Below are positions 48,851-57,670 of a stretch of 64,000 bases of DNA, piece after piece (the stretch's first letter is position 1; every line of letters starts with the position of its first letter). The stretch is from Sulfuritortus calidifontis. Lineage in GTDB: Bacteria; Pseudomonadota; Gammaproteobacteria; Burkholderiales; Thiobacillaceae. The notes under the pieces are model-generated. The model was not told the origin of the DNA and searched no databases. It was given only the letters and a program-made list of their open reading frames with translations. Made by a program: the position numbers and the translations under genes. The stretch is taken from positions 1,798,001 through 1,862,000 of the forward strand of contig NZ_AP018721.1 of NCBI RefSeq assembly GCF_003967275.1, read 5' to 3'.

Positions 48851-51469
48851 CTACCGATCCCGGTAAACCCACCCCCGCCGAATCCCCCACTTCTCCAACT
48901 CCACACCGAAGAACAACACGCTCGACAAGACCAGACAGAAGCCCAGCTCGGCCGCACTGAGCGGCGCGGTCTTGAAGATCGGGTTGAGAACGGGCAGGTA
49001 GAGCGCCGCCATCTGCAAAGCGAAGGTGAGCAGCACGGCGGCCAGCAGCGGCCGGTTCGACAGCGGCCCCTGGCGGAAGAAGCTGTCGCGCTCGGAGCGG
49101 ATGGCCAGCACGTGGCCCATCTGCGACAGGGTCAGCACAGTGAAGACCATGGCCTGCCAGTTCGGGCTGCCGTGGGCGATGGCCCAGGCCTGGGTGAAGA
49201 GACAGACCCCGCCCATGAGCAGGCCGACCCACAGGATATGCAGCCAGAGGCCATGGGCGAAGATGCTTTCCTTGGGATGACGTGGCGGCCGCCGCATGAT
49301 GCCGCGCTCGGCCGGTTCGGCGGCGAGCGCGAGCCCCGGCAGGCCGTCGGTGACCAGATTGATCCAGAGGATGTGGATGGGCAGCAAAGGAATGGGCAGG
49401 CCGATGAAGGGGGCGAGGAAGAGGGTCCAGATCTCGCCCGAGTTGCTGGTCATGGTGTATTTCACGAACTTGCGGATGTTGTCGTAGATGCGCCGGCCCT
49501 GTTTGACCGCGGCGACGATGGTGGCGAAGTTGTCGTCGAGCAGGACCAGGCTGGCCGCCTCGCGCGCGACATCGGTGCCGATCCTGCCCATGGCCACGCC
49601 GATGTCGGCCGCTTTCAGCGCCGGCGCATCGTTCACCCCGTCGCCGGTCATGGCGACGAATTCGCCCCGCTCCTGCAGGGCCTGGACGATGCGGAGCTTC
49701 TGCTCGGGGTCGACCCGGGCGTAGACCCGGATGTCTGCCACCCTGCGCTCGAACTCGGCCGCATCGAGCCGCGCCAGTTCCGGTCCGGTGATCACTTCGC
49801 CATCGCCGTCGAGGATGCCCAGCTCGCGGGCGATGGCTTGGGCGGTGGCCGGATGATCGCCGGTGATCATCACCGGCGTGATGCCAGCACTGCGACAGTC
49901 GAGCACGGCCTGCCGGGCCTCGGGTCGCGGCGGATCCTGCAAGCCGGCGAAGCCGAGGAAGTCGAGATCGCGCTCCAACTCGACCGCATCGAGCGCCGCC
50001 GGCAGCGTCTCCAGCCGCCGCCAGGCAAAGGCCATGACCCGCAGGCCGGCCGCGGCCATCTCCTCGAGCACGGCCTGGGCGTCGGTCGGCAGGCTGCGGC
50101 AGAGCGGCAGCAGGGTTTCCGGTGCGCCTTTTACCAACACGAGAAATCCCCCTCCCTCGCCCTCCCCCGCAAGCGGGGGAGGGTTGGTTTGGGGAAAACG
50201 ATGCGCCGTGCTCATGCGCTTGCGCACCGCGTCGAACGGCAGCTCGGCCACGCGCGGCAGGTCGTGGTCGAGCCGGCGCTTGTCCTGACCCTGCGCCAGC
50301 GCCGCCTGATACAGCGCCAGCTCGGTGGCATCCCCTTGCACCCTGCCATCGGCGCCGAAGCGGCAATCGTTGTTGAGCGCAAGCGCCCGATAGAACGACT
50401 CGGCATCGGCGGCCGGGCGCCAGGTCCGGGCCACCTGCATCCTGTTCTGGGTGAGGGTGCCGGTCTTGTCGGCGCAGATGTAGGTGACCGAGCCCAGGGT
50501 CTCCACCGCGGGCAGCCGGCGGATCAGGGCCTGCTGTCGCACCATGCGCCGGGCACCGAGCGCGAGGGAAATCGTGACCACGGCCGGCAGGGCCTCCGGG
50601 ATGGCGGCCACGGCCAGACTCACGGCAGTCAGGAACATCAGGGTGATGTCGCCGCCGCGCGCGACGCCCGCGGCGAACAACATGGCGCACAGGCCAAGCA
50701 CGCCCCAGGCCAGGCGCCGGCCGAAGTCGGCCAGACGCTTTTGCAGCGGGGTGAGCGGCTCGCCGCCCGAGAGCAAGGCGGCGATACGTCCCAGCTCGGT
50801 GGCCGTGCCGGTCGCCACCACCAGACCCAAACCCCGGCCGTGGCTGACCTGGGTGCCCTTGTAGGCCATGTTGGCGCGCTCGGCCAGGGCGGCCGCCCCG
50901 GGCAAGGCCGCCGACGACTTGTCGACCGGATGCGATTCGCCGGTCAGCGCCGCCTCCTCGCAACGCAAGGCGGCCACCTCGCTCAGGCGCAGATCGGCCG
51001 GTACCACGTTGCCGGCCTCCAGCCGCACCAGATCGCCCGGCACCAGTTCACTCGCATCGAGCACGAGGTCCCGGCCATCGCGAATGACCGAGGCCTGCGG
51101 CGCCGCCATCCGCTTCAATGCCGCCATGGCGCGCTCCGCGCGATATTCCTGGACAAAGCCGATCAGGGCGTTGAGCAGGACGATGACCAGGATGGCGAGT
51201 GCATCGACCGGCTCGCCGGCCAGGCCGGAAACGACCGCGGCCGCGATCAGCACCAGGATCATGAAATCGCTGAACTGGCCCAGCAGCAGGCGCCACGGTC
51301 CGCGCCGGACGGGCTCCGGCAGCCGGTTCGGGCCGTGACGGCGCAGGCGCCGCGCCGCTTCGGCCGAAGTCAGACCGCGCCGGCTGTCGCTTTGCAGGGC
51401 CTCGGCCGTCGCCTCGACGCTGGAACCATGCCAGAGCGGCGTCTCGCCGGGATCAGGCGCCGGGGCCAT
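48851..51469 (-). CDS. P-type cation-transporting ATPase (P2A/P3-like)
   Basis: The 872-aa pump has an N-terminal cation ATPase domain (GLTSAEAARRLRRHGPNRLP), the actuator loop with EEAALTGESHPVDKS, M4 with VAAIPEALPAVVTISLALGA (PEALP, as in SERCA-type and PMA1-related pumps), phosphorylation motif ICADKTGTLTQNRMQ, nucleotide domain VKGAPETLLP, and the hinge MTGDGVNDAPALKAADIGVA. The C-terminus has four hydrophobic helices and the cation ATPase C domain. Ca2+, Mg2+ or monovalent export cannot be separated. At residues about 429-443 a palindromic repeat is translated in frame (PQTNPPPLAGEGEGG) within the N domain. Its start overlaps the MgtE-like gene by 17 nt. Confidence 0.92.
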   Translation of the reverse strand: MAPAPDPGETPLWHGSSVEATAEALQSDSRRGLTSAEAARRLRRHGPNRLPEPVRRGPWRLLLGQFSDFMILVLIAAAVVSGLAGEPVDALAILVIVLLNALIGFVQEYRAERAMAALKRMAAPQASVIRDGRDLVLDASELVPGDLVRLEAGNVVPADLRLSEVAALRCEEAALTGESHPVDKSSAALPGAAALAERANMAYKGTQVSHGRGLGLVVATGTATELGRIAALLSGGEPLTPLQKRLADFGRRLAWGVLGLCAMLFAAGVARGGDITLMFLTAVSLAVAAIPEALPAVVTISLALGARRMVRQQALIRRLPAVETLGSVTYICADKTGTLTQNRMQVARTWRPAADAESFYRALALNNDCRFGADGRVQGDATELALYQAALAQGQDKRRLDHDLPRVAELPFDAVRKRMSTAHRFPQTNPPPLAGEGEGGGFLVLVKGAPETLLPLCRSLPTDAQAVLEEMAAAGLRVMAFAWRRLETLPAALDAVELERDLDFLGFAGLQDPPRPEARQAVLDCRSAGITPVMITGDHPATAQAIARELGILDGDGEVITGPELARLDAAEFERRVADIRVYARVDPEQKLRIVQALQERGEFVAMTGDGVNDAPALKAADIGVAMGRIGTDVAREAASLVLLDDNFATIVAAVKQGRRIYDNIRKFVKYTMTSNSGEIWTLFLAPFIGLPIPLLPIHILWINLVTDGLPGLALAAEPAERGIMRRPPRHPKESIFAHGLWLHILWVGLLMGGVCLFTQAWAIAHGSPNWQAMVFTVLTLSQMGHVLAIRSERDSFFRQGPLSNRPLLAAVLLTFALQMAALYLPVLNPIFKTAPLSAAELGFCLVLSSVLFFGVELEKWGIRRGWVYRDR
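50155..50195 (-). repeat. REP-like palindrome inserted in frame in the ATPase gene
   Basis: CCCTCCCCCGC at 50160-50170 and GCGGGGGAGGG at 50173-50183 are perfect 11-bp arms with a 2-base loop, flanked by a CT-rich run on the left and TTGGTTTGGGG on the right. Translated on the minus strand this gives the low-complexity peptide PQTNPPPLAGEGEGGG between ATPase segments STAHRF and FLVLVKGAPE. The reading frame stays open. Confidence 0.85.
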
Positions 51470-52433
51470 ACATCAGACTGACGATGGCGAAATAGGTCAG
51501 CAATGTCAGCACGTCCTGGATCACCGTGGCGAGCGGACCGCTGCCGAAGGCCGGATCGCGCTTGAACTTGGTCAACAGCCAGGGCAGCACCAGACCGATG
51601 GTGGTGGCCAGACCGCCGGCGACAAACAGGGAGGAGGCGACGGCAAGGGCGAGACGCGCTTCGCCGAACACCAGCCAGACCGCGGGAAAGGTCAGGCCGC
51701 CGAGAACCAGGCCGATGATCAGGCCGGTGCGCAGTTCGCCCGCCAGCAGGCGGGTGATGCCGATGTGCGACAGCGAGATGCCGCGCACCGCCACCGCCTC
51801 GGTCTGGGTGCCGATGGCATCGGCCAGATAGACCAGGCCGGGCACGAAGAAGGCCAGGGCCAGCTTCTCGTTGAGCGCGGCCTCGAACCGGCTCATGACG
51901 AAGGTGGCCAGCATGCTGCCGATCAGGCCGACGATGAGCCAGGGCAGACGGTCGCGCGCGCGCCGCATCGGCGGCGTGTCCAGCGCCCGGCGGGCGATGT
52001 TGGTCTCGCGCCGGATGCCGGCCAGGCGCTGGATGTCCTCGACGTGCTCGTGGCGCAGGATGTGCAGCAGCGCCTTGGCCGGCACCACGCCGAGCAGGTG
52101 CCGCCCGTTGTCGACCACGGGCACGCTGTTCAGGCCGAAGTGCAGGGCGATGGAGGCGACCTTTTCCTGGTCTTCGCTCGCCAGCACGGCGGGGCTGGTG
52201 CGCATGACCTCGCGCATCGTCGTCTCCGCCGGCAGCCGGAACAGCTCGGCGAAGCTCAACACGCCCAGCAGCTTGTCGTTGTCGTCGACGATGCAGACGA
52301 TCTCGGTGTCGTCCAGCTCGCGCCCGGCCAGATCGCTGCGCACCTGGCCGATGCTGTGGTCAGGCCCTGCCCGCTGCACCGCCGCGGTCAGGTGTTGGGC
52401 CGCGTCTTCCTTATGATGTCTGGCTTGCGTCAC
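51453..52433 (-). CDS. MgtE-like transporter with CBS pair and membrane domain
   Basis: The 326-aa protein has two CBS domains (IVCIVDDNDKLLGVLSFAEL; LNSVPVVDNGRHLLGVVPAK) followed by the MgtE membrane domain of five helices: LPWLIVGLIGSMLATFVMS, FFVPGLVYLADAIGTQTEAV, GLIIGLVLGGLTFPAVWLV, LFVAGGLATTIGLVLPWLL and DVLTLLTYFAIVSLMY. DAIGTQTEAVAVRG and TVIQDVLTLLTYF are pore-lining signatures of MgtE. The usual N-terminal superhelical MgtE_N domain (about 130 residues) is shortened to some 30 residues. A Mg2+ channel or transporter role is probable. It overlaps mutY upstream by 23 nt and the ATPase gene downstream by 17 nt. Confidence 0.88.
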   Translation of the reverse strand: MTQARHHKEDAAQHLTAAVQRAGPDHSIGQVRSDLAGRELDDTEIVCIVDDNDKLLGVLSFAELFRLPAETTMREVMRTSPAVLASEDQEKVASIALHFGLNSVPVVDNGRHLLGVVPAKALLHILRHEHVEDIQRLAGIRRETNIARRALDTPPMRRARDRLPWLIVGLIGSMLATFVMSRFEAALNEKLALAFFVPGLVYLADAIGTQTEAVAVRGISLSHIGITRLLAGELRTGLIIGLVLGGLTFPAVWLVFGEARLALAVASSLFVAGGLATTIGLVLPWLLTKFKRDPAFGSGPLATVIQDVLTLLTYFAIVSLMYGPGA

Positions 52434-53472
52434 CGGCCGTCTCCAATTGTTCGATCAGCTTGCGCACCGGGGTGGGTAGCGCCGCCTCGCGCGCCTCGGC
52501 CAGGGGCAGCCATAAACGGCCCGGTTCATTCATCCTAGCCGGCCGCCGGGCGACCTGGAGCGGCTGGGGCCGAATGTGCAGGCGGAAATGGCTGAAGGTA
52601 TGGGTGAGTCTGGGCAGCGGCGACAGGGGCCGGACCTGCAGGCCAAGGCTGTGCGCGCAGGCGGCGGGGTCGGCCTCGACCGGGCATTCGGGCAGGCTCC
52701 AAAGCCCGCCCCAGATACCGCTGGGCGGCCGCTTCTCCAGCAGGATCTCGCCGGCGTGCAAACAGAGCAGCATGGCCGTGTGCCGCTCGGGCAGCGCCCT
52801 GCGCGGCCGGGCGGCGGGCAGCTCGCCCTGGCGGCCCTCGCGCTTGGCCACGCAGTCGTCGCTGAAGGGACAGGCCGCGCAATCGGGCCGGCTGCGCCGG
52901 CACAGGGTGGCGCCCAGGTCCATCAGCCCCTGGGTGTAGACATCGATCTCGCGCTCAGGTAACAGATCTTCGGCCAGGGTCCACAGGCGGCCCTCCACGG
53001 CCTTTTCGCCCGGCCAGCCTTCCACCCCGAACAGCCGGCAGACCACCCGCTTCACATTGCCGTCGAGGATGGCGCGCCGCTCGCCGAAAGCGAAGGCGGC
53101 GATCGCCGCCGCGGTGGACCGGCCGATGCCCGGCAGGCACATGATCCGGTCAAACTCGCGGGGGAACACGCCGCCGAAATCCTGCACGATGATCTTGGCC
53201 GCCCGGTGCAGGTGGCGCGCCCGGCTGTAATAGCCGAGGCCGCTCCAGAGCGCGAGCACGGCGTCTTCCGAGGCGGCCGCCAGGGCCGCGATGTCGGGCA
53301 GGCGATCGAGGAAGCGCCGGTAATAGGGGATCACCGTCTCGACCTGGGTCTGCTGCAACATGATCTCGGACAGCCAGATGGCATAGGGGTCGCGGCTTTG
53401 CTGCCAGGGCAGGTCGTGGCGGCCATATCGGCGTTGCCAGGCGATGAGGCGGGAGGCGAAGGGTTTATCCAT
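52411..53472 (-). CDS. mutY: A/G-specific adenine glycosylase
   Basis: A 353-aa DNA repair enzyme removing adenine opposite 8-oxoguanine. ATG 53472 (MDKPFASRLIAWQRRYGRHD) is used; longer starts run into the divergent promoter region. Motifs: DPYAIWLSEIMLQQTQVETV (Glu), the HhH region MCLPGIGRSTAAAIAAFAFG, LDGNVKRVVCRLFG, and the 4Fe-4S cluster CRRSRPDCAACPFSDDC with C-x6-C-x2-C-x5-C spacing. A C-terminal NUDIX-like 8-oxoG recognition domain includes ILLEKRPPSGIWGGLWSLPE. It overlaps the MgtE-like gene by 23 nt and is divergent from the radical SAM gene. Confidence 0.96.
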   Translation of the reverse strand: MDKPFASRLIAWQRRYGRHDLPWQQSRDPYAIWLSEIMLQQTQVETVIPYYRRFLDRLPDIAALAAASEDAVLALWSGLGYYSRARHLHRAAKIIVQDFGGVFPREFDRIMCLPGIGRSTAAAIAAFAFGERRAILDGNVKRVVCRLFGVEGWPGEKAVEGRLWTLAEDLLPEREIDVYTQGLMDLGATLCRRSRPDCAACPFSDDCVAKREGRQGELPAARPRRALPERHTAMLLCLHAGEILLEKRPPSGIWGGLWSLPECPVEADPAACAHSLGLQVRPLSPLPRLTHTFSHFRLHIRPQPLQVARRPARMNEPGRLWLPLAEAREAALPTPVRKLIEQLETAGDASQTS

Positions 53473-53497
53473 CAAACCAATATGCCACAATCGCGCC

Positions 53498-54355
53498 ATG
53501 TCGGAACAAACCCTGACCACCCGCAACCACGACCGCAACCGCGCGGGGATGACTTATGTCTACCCCGTGGTTTCGCGCCGGGCCGGCGGCGTCTCGGTCG
53601 GGGTCAATCTCAACCCGAACAATGCCTGCAACTGGCGCTGCATCTATTGCCAGGTACCCGATCTCGCCCGCGGCGGGCCGCCGCCGATCGACCTGAGACT
53701 GCTGGAGGCCGAACTGCGGCGGATGCTGACCGACATCGTGCAAGGCGATTTCATGGCCCGGAACGTGCCAGCGGAGATGCGCCGTCTGAACGACGTCGCC
53801 CTCTCGGGCAACGGCGAGCCGACCAGCGCGGTGGAATTCGCCGAGGTCGTGAGCCTGATCGGCCGCGTGCTGGCGGAGTTCGGTCTGCTGGGCAAGATCA
53901 AGCTGGTGCTGATCACCAACGGCAGCCTGGTGCACAAGCCTCATGTTCAGGAGGGCCTGCGCCGGATGCAGGCCTTGGGCGGCGAGGTCTGGTTCAAGCT
54001 CGATCGCGCCACCCGCGAAGGCATCCGCCAGATCAACAACGCCGAGCTGGAACCGGAACGGGTCTACGCCAATCTGAAGACGGCCGCCGGGCTCTGCCCG
54101 ACCTGGCTGCAGACCTGCCTGTTCACCCTGGACGGCGAGCCGCCGGCCGAGGCGGAGCTTGCCGCCTATCTGGACCTGCTGGCGCGGGCGAAGGCGGAGG
54201 GCGTGCCGCTGCATGGCGTGCTGCTCTACGGCCTGGCCCGGCCCTCGACCCAGCCGGAGGCCGGTCGCCTTGGCCGGCTGCCCAAGGCCTGGCTGGGCGC
54301 CTTCGCCGATCGCATCCGCCAACGCTGCGGTCTGACGGTAAAAACCAGCCCCTAA
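53498..54355 (+). CDS. Radical SAM protein
   Basis: The 285-aa protein has the Cys motif CNWRCIYC (C-x3-C-x2-C) in NLNPNNACNWRCIYCQVPDL, then VALSGNGEPTSAVEFAEVV (the GGE-type SAM ribose site reads GNGEPT), VLITNGSLVHKPHVQEGL and WFKLDRATREGIRQIN. The layout resembles the uncharacterised MoaA-like family of wyosine-type/YfkA-like radical SAM proteins. No SPASM extension. Substrate unknown. ATG 53498 is 25 nt from the divergent mutY start; it ends before a strong terminator. Confidence 0.85.
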   Translation: MSEQTLTTRNHDRNRAGMTYVYPVVSRRAGGVSVGVNLNPNNACNWRCIYCQVPDLARGGPPPIDLRLLEAELRRMLTDIVQGDFMARNVPAEMRRLNDVALSGNGEPTSAVEFAEVVSLIGRVLAEFGLLGKIKLVLITNGSLVHKPHVQEGLRRMQALGGEVWFKLDRATREGIRQINNAELEPERVYANLKTAAGLCPTWLQTCLFTLDGEPPAEAELAAYLDLLARAKAEGVPLHGVLLYGLARPSTQPEAGRLGRLPKAWLGAFADRIRQRCGLTVKTSP

Positions 54356-54399
54356 GACCTTTTGCTATATGGGTTTTTTCTGTTAACCTAGGGCCACTT

Positions 54400-54423
54400 G
54401 CTGCCTTCGGCAGCCGTTTTTTT
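54400..54423 (+). terminator. Rho-independent terminator after the radical SAM gene
   Basis: GCTGCC-TTC-GGCAGC forms a 6-bp stem with a UUC loop, followed by CG and seven T residues. It separates the radical SAM gene from mepM-anmK, which begin 43 nt later. Confidence 0.85.
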
Positions 54424-54465
54424 GATAGCGGCCAGCCGGTCGTTCAGGGAAGACAATAAGCTCCA

Positions 54466-55734
54466 ATGTTCATCAAAAAGCGTCTGGTTCTTCTCCTCGC
54501 CTCAATCCCGATGTTCGGCGTGGTCGCCGCCTTCGGTCTGGCACCGGATACCGTCACTGAGGACATCGCTCAGGAAACCTGGAGCCAGGCGCTGACGCTG
54601 CCCGCCCCCGCCCTGACCGACAGCGGCAGTTTCGACTTCTGGCGCGAGGAGCGCATCGGCTCCGGCGAAACCCTCTCCCACCTTTTGCAGCGTCTGGGCG
54701 TGGCTCAGGAAGAAATCAGCGCCGTGCTGACCGCCAGCCGCGAAACCAAGGCCCTCGGCCACCTCACCGTGGGCCGTACCGTCCTGGCCCGGGTAACCTC
54801 GACCGGCCGCCTGATCTCCCTGCAATACTTGCCGACCGAAGACCGTCTGATCACCCTGCAACGGGTGAACAACAGCTTCCGCATGCAGGAATCCGCAATC
54901 AAGCCGACGATCCAGCAGGTCACCCGCGGCGGCGCCATCGACGGCTCCCTGTTCGGCGCCACCGATGCCGCCAATGTACCGGACAGCGTTGCCTCCCAGT
55001 TGGCAGAGATCTTCTCCAGCGACATCGACTTCCACCGCGACCTGCGCAAGGGCGACCGCTTCTCGGTGATTTACGAGAGCTATACCTACCAGGGCAGCAC
55101 GATCAAGACTGGGCGGCTGCTGGCCGCCGAGTTCATCAATGGCGGCCAGAGCTACCGGGCCTTCTATTTTCGCGACCCCAAGGGCCGCGACGGCTACTAC
55201 ACTACCAGCGGCCAGAATATGCGGCGTGCCTTCCTGAAGTCGCCCATGCCCTTTACCCGGATTTCGTCGGGCTTCTCCAACGCCCGTTATCACCCGGTAC
55301 TGAATGAGTGGCGCGCTCATCGCGGCATCGACTATGCCGCCCCCACCGGCACGCCGATCCGCGCCGTGGCCGATGCGGTGGTCAGCTTCTCCGGCCGCCA
55401 GGGCGGCTATGGCAACTTGGTGGTGCTCAACCACCAGGGTCCATACAGCACCGCCTACGGCCACCTCTCCCGCTTCGCCAAGGGCGTCAAGCGCGGCAGC
55501 AGGGTCAGCCAGGGCCAGGTCATCGGCTACGTGGGCAGCACAGGCCTGGCCACCGGCCCGCATCTGCACTACGAATTCCGGGTCAACGGCGAGCAGAAGA
55601 ACCCGCTGGCCCTGAAGCTGCCGAACGCCTATCCGCTGGCCGCGCAATACCGCAACCTGTTCGTGAACACGATCCAGCCGCTGGCCGCTCGCCTGGACAT
55701 GTCGCGCAACAGCCGCACCGCCTTCCTGGATTGA
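54466..55734 (+). CDS. MepM-like M23 peptidoglycan endopeptidase
   Basis: The 422-aa protein has an uncleaved-type N-terminal anchor (KRLVLLLASIPMFGVVAAFG), an OapA/LysM-like region (IGSGETLSHLLQRLGVAQEE), a linker with FSSDIDFHRDLRKGDRFSVI, and an M23 domain with all ligands: HRGIDYAAPTGTPI (H, D), STAYGHLSRFAKG (H) and [13 protein letters not shown] (HxH). It is likely a DD-endopeptidase that opens cross-links during wall growth, as MepM does in E. coli. Its stop TGA overlaps the TTG start of anmK. Confidence 0.93.
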   Translation: MFIKKRLVLLLASIPMFGVVAAFGLAPDTVTEDIAQETWSQALTLPAPALTDSGSFDFWREERIGSGETLSHLLQRLGVAQEEISAVLTASRETKALGHLTVGRTVLARVTSTGRLISLQYLPTEDRLITLQRVNNSFRMQESAIKPTIQQVTRGGAIDGSLFGATDAANVPDSVASQLAEIFSSDIDFHRDLRKGDRFSVIYESYTYQGSTIKTGRLLAAEFINGGQSYRAFYFRDPKGRDGYYTTSGQNMRRAFLKSPMPFTRISSGFSNARYHPVLNEWRAHRGIDYAAPTGTPIRAVADAVVSFSGRQGGYGNLVVLNHQGPYSTAYGHLSRFAKGVKRGSRVSQGQVIGYVGSTGLATGPHLHYEFRVNGEQKNPLALKLPNAYPLAAQYRNLFVNTIQPLAARLDMSRNSRTAFLD

Positions 55735-56831
55735 CCCCCCTGCAGCAAGACCTGTTCATCGGCCTCATGTCGGGCACCAGCCTGGACGGGGTCGATGCCG
55801 TCGTCGTCTCGCTGCAATCGACGCCAACCCTGCTGGCCACCCACGTGTTGCCTTATCCCGATACCCTGCGCCAGGCCCTGCTCGCCTTGCATGAGCCTTC
55901 GGACAACGAACTGGACAAGGCGGCCCGCCTGGCCAATCAACTGGCCGACCTCTATGCCGAGACCGTGCATCAGCTCCTGGCCAAGGCTGAGCTGCCGGCC
56001 TCGGCCATTCGCGCCATCGGCTGCCATGGCCAGACGGTGCGGCACCGGCCGGCCGACGGCTACACCCTGCAACTGGTCAACGCAGCCCGACTGGCCGAAC
56101 GCTGCGGCATCACCGTGGTGGCCGACTTCCGCAGCCGTGACATCGCCGCCGGCGGCCAGGGTGCCCCGCTGGTGCCGGCCTTTCACGCCGGCATCTTCCG
56201 CCAGGCGGGGCAAACCCGGACCATCGTCAATATCGGCGGCATCGCCAACTTGACCTACCTGCCCGATGCCGGCCCGGTCTTGGGCTTCGATTGCGGCCCG
56301 GGCAACATGCTGATGGATGCCTGGGTGCAGCGCCACTGGTACCAGCACTACGATGAGGGCGGCCTGCTCGCCAGCCAGGGCGAGATTCTGCCCGGCCTGC
56401 TCGAACGCCTGCTTAGCCACCCCTTCCTGCACGCCGTCCCGCCGAAGAGCGCCGGCCGCGAGGAATTCAACCTGGCTTGGCTTGACGGCCTGCTGACCGG
56501 CCACGAGGTGCCGGCCGACGTGCTGCGCACCCTGCTCGAATTGACGGCGGAAGCCATCGTCCAGGCTATTCGGCAGCACTGCCCGGACACCCAGGCGATC
56601 TATCTTTGTGGCGGTGGCGCCCACAACCGCATGCTGCAGTCGGTCCTGACCCGCAAGTTGAAGGACATGAAGCTGGGCAGCACCGACGAGCTTGGCGTCG
56701 GCGTCGACTGGGTGGAGGCCATGGCCTTCGCCTGGCTCGGGGCCCAGGCGTTGGAAGGCAAACCGGGTAACCTGCCCGAGGTGACCGGCGCCGCCGGCCC
56801 CCGGGTGCTAGGTGGTATCTACCCGGCCTGA
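55731..56831 (+). CDS. anmK: Anhydro-N-acetylmuramic acid kinase
   Basis: A 366-aa kinase that opens and phosphorylates 1,6-anhydroMurNAc to MurNAc-6-phosphate. The start is probably TTG 55731 in a TTGA overlap with the previous stop (LTPLQQDLFIGLMSGTSLDG). Motifs: GLMSGTSLDGVDAVVV, IGCHGQTVRHRPADGYTLQL, VADFRSRDIAAGGQGAPLVP, NIGGIANLTYL, GFDCGPGNMLMDAW and LCGGGAHNRMLQ. It links lytic transglycosylase products (MltA, Slt) to recycling. Coupling with an M23 endopeptidase makes functional sense. Confidence 0.96.
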   Translation: MTPLQQDLFIGLMSGTSLDGVDAVVVSLQSTPTLLATHVLPYPDTLRQALLALHEPSDNELDKAARLANQLADLYAETVHQLLAKAELPASAIRAIGCHGQTVRHRPADGYTLQLVNAARLAERCGITVVADFRSRDIAAGGQGAPLVPAFHAGIFRQAGQTRTIVNIGGIANLTYLPDAGPVLGFDCGPGNMLMDAWVQRHWYQHYDEGGLLASQGEILPGLLERLLSHPFLHAVPPKSAGREEFNLAWLDGLLTGHEVPADVLRTLLELTAEAIVQAIRQHCPDTQAIYLCGGGAHNRMLQSVLTRKLKDMKLGSTDELGVGVDWVEAMAFAWLGAQALEGKPGNLPEVTGAAGPRVLGGIYPA

Positions 56832-56841
56832 AGGCCTGTCT

Positions 56842-57621
56842 CTAAAGATTACAGAGGGTGAGGGAAAAGCTGACGTCCAGATCACAGGGGCGCGGTTTCT
56901 GGGTCTTTTCCGGCTGAACGAAGCGGATGTTGATGGCGTATTTGTTGGCACTGATCTCAGGTGCGCAGGGCACGCTGTCATCGACCTCGACCCGCACCAG
57001 ATGGGCGGTGCGGCCGCCCAGCATCAACTGGAAAGCACCGGCGGCGGCCGTATGACGACTGGCATGGCCGCTGTCGCGCAGGATGCGCAGCACTTGGGTG
57101 ACAGCGTTGCGGATGGCAAGCATGGGGGCGAGCCACTCGTTCAGATCGCTGGCCCGGCTGACCCAGGACTGATGCAGCCAATGTTGATAACAAGGCACAT
57201 CGAAACCACAGACACCGCCGGGCAGGCTGGAGCGGCTTTTGATGCCGGACAGCCAGTCGTTCTCGCGCAGGTGTTGGCCGACCTTGCCGCTGATGGCGTG
57301 CAGATCGGAAAGATTCGAGGCAATCTCGGACAGCACTGTATCCAACCGGCCCTGGTCTACCGCCTGATTGTGCCGCAGGCTTTCCAGGCCAGCTTTCTGC
57401 CGATCCAACTCCTGGATCAGTTCGCTCTTGAGTTCGGGACGGGCGGTGACTTCGGCGAGTTCGAACAGGGATAGCAAGGCCGCATGGTGTGCGCGTGCGC
57501 TGTCCACGCTGATGAAGTACTGCACTTTGTCGAACAAATCCTCCAGCCTTAGCCAGGTGCGGATACGTTCATGCAGTGGAAACTCATATGTGATCGGCAA
57601 GCCAGGCAACCCGATTGTCAT
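56842..57621 (-). CDS. zapD: Cell division protein ZapD
   Basis: A 259-aa FtsZ-bundling protein: ITYEFPLHERIRTWLRLEDL, LFELAEVTARPELKSELIQE, GLESLRHNQAVDQGRLD and CGFDVPCYQHWLHQSWVSRA are family hallmarks, ending with IRFVQPEKTQKPRPCDLDVS. It is convergent with anmK (10-nt gap) and lies downstream of coaE, as in most beta- and gammaproteobacteria (pilBCD-coaE-zapD). Confidence 0.95.
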   Translation of the reverse strand: MTIGLPGLPITYEFPLHERIRTWLRLEDLFDKVQYFISVDSARAHHAALLSLFELAEVTARPELKSELIQELDRQKAGLESLRHNQAVDQGRLDTVLSEIASNLSDLHAISGKVGQHLRENDWLSGIKSRSSLPGGVCGFDVPCYQHWLHQSWVSRASDLNEWLAPMLAIRNAVTQVLRILRDSGHASRHTAAAGAFQLMLGGRTAHLVRVEVDDSVPCAPEISANKYAINIRFVQPEKTQKPRPCDLDVSFSLTLCNL

Positions 57622-57670
57622 CCCCCGTTAATCGGCGATTGTGCAGGAAGGTCCGGCGTTTAGGCAATGT

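Noticed and set aside
48822-50963. 713-codon minus-strand frame across the P-type ATPase gene
   Set aside because: It is a +1 shadow rich in Arg/Gly/Ala; the other frame contains all ATPase motifs.
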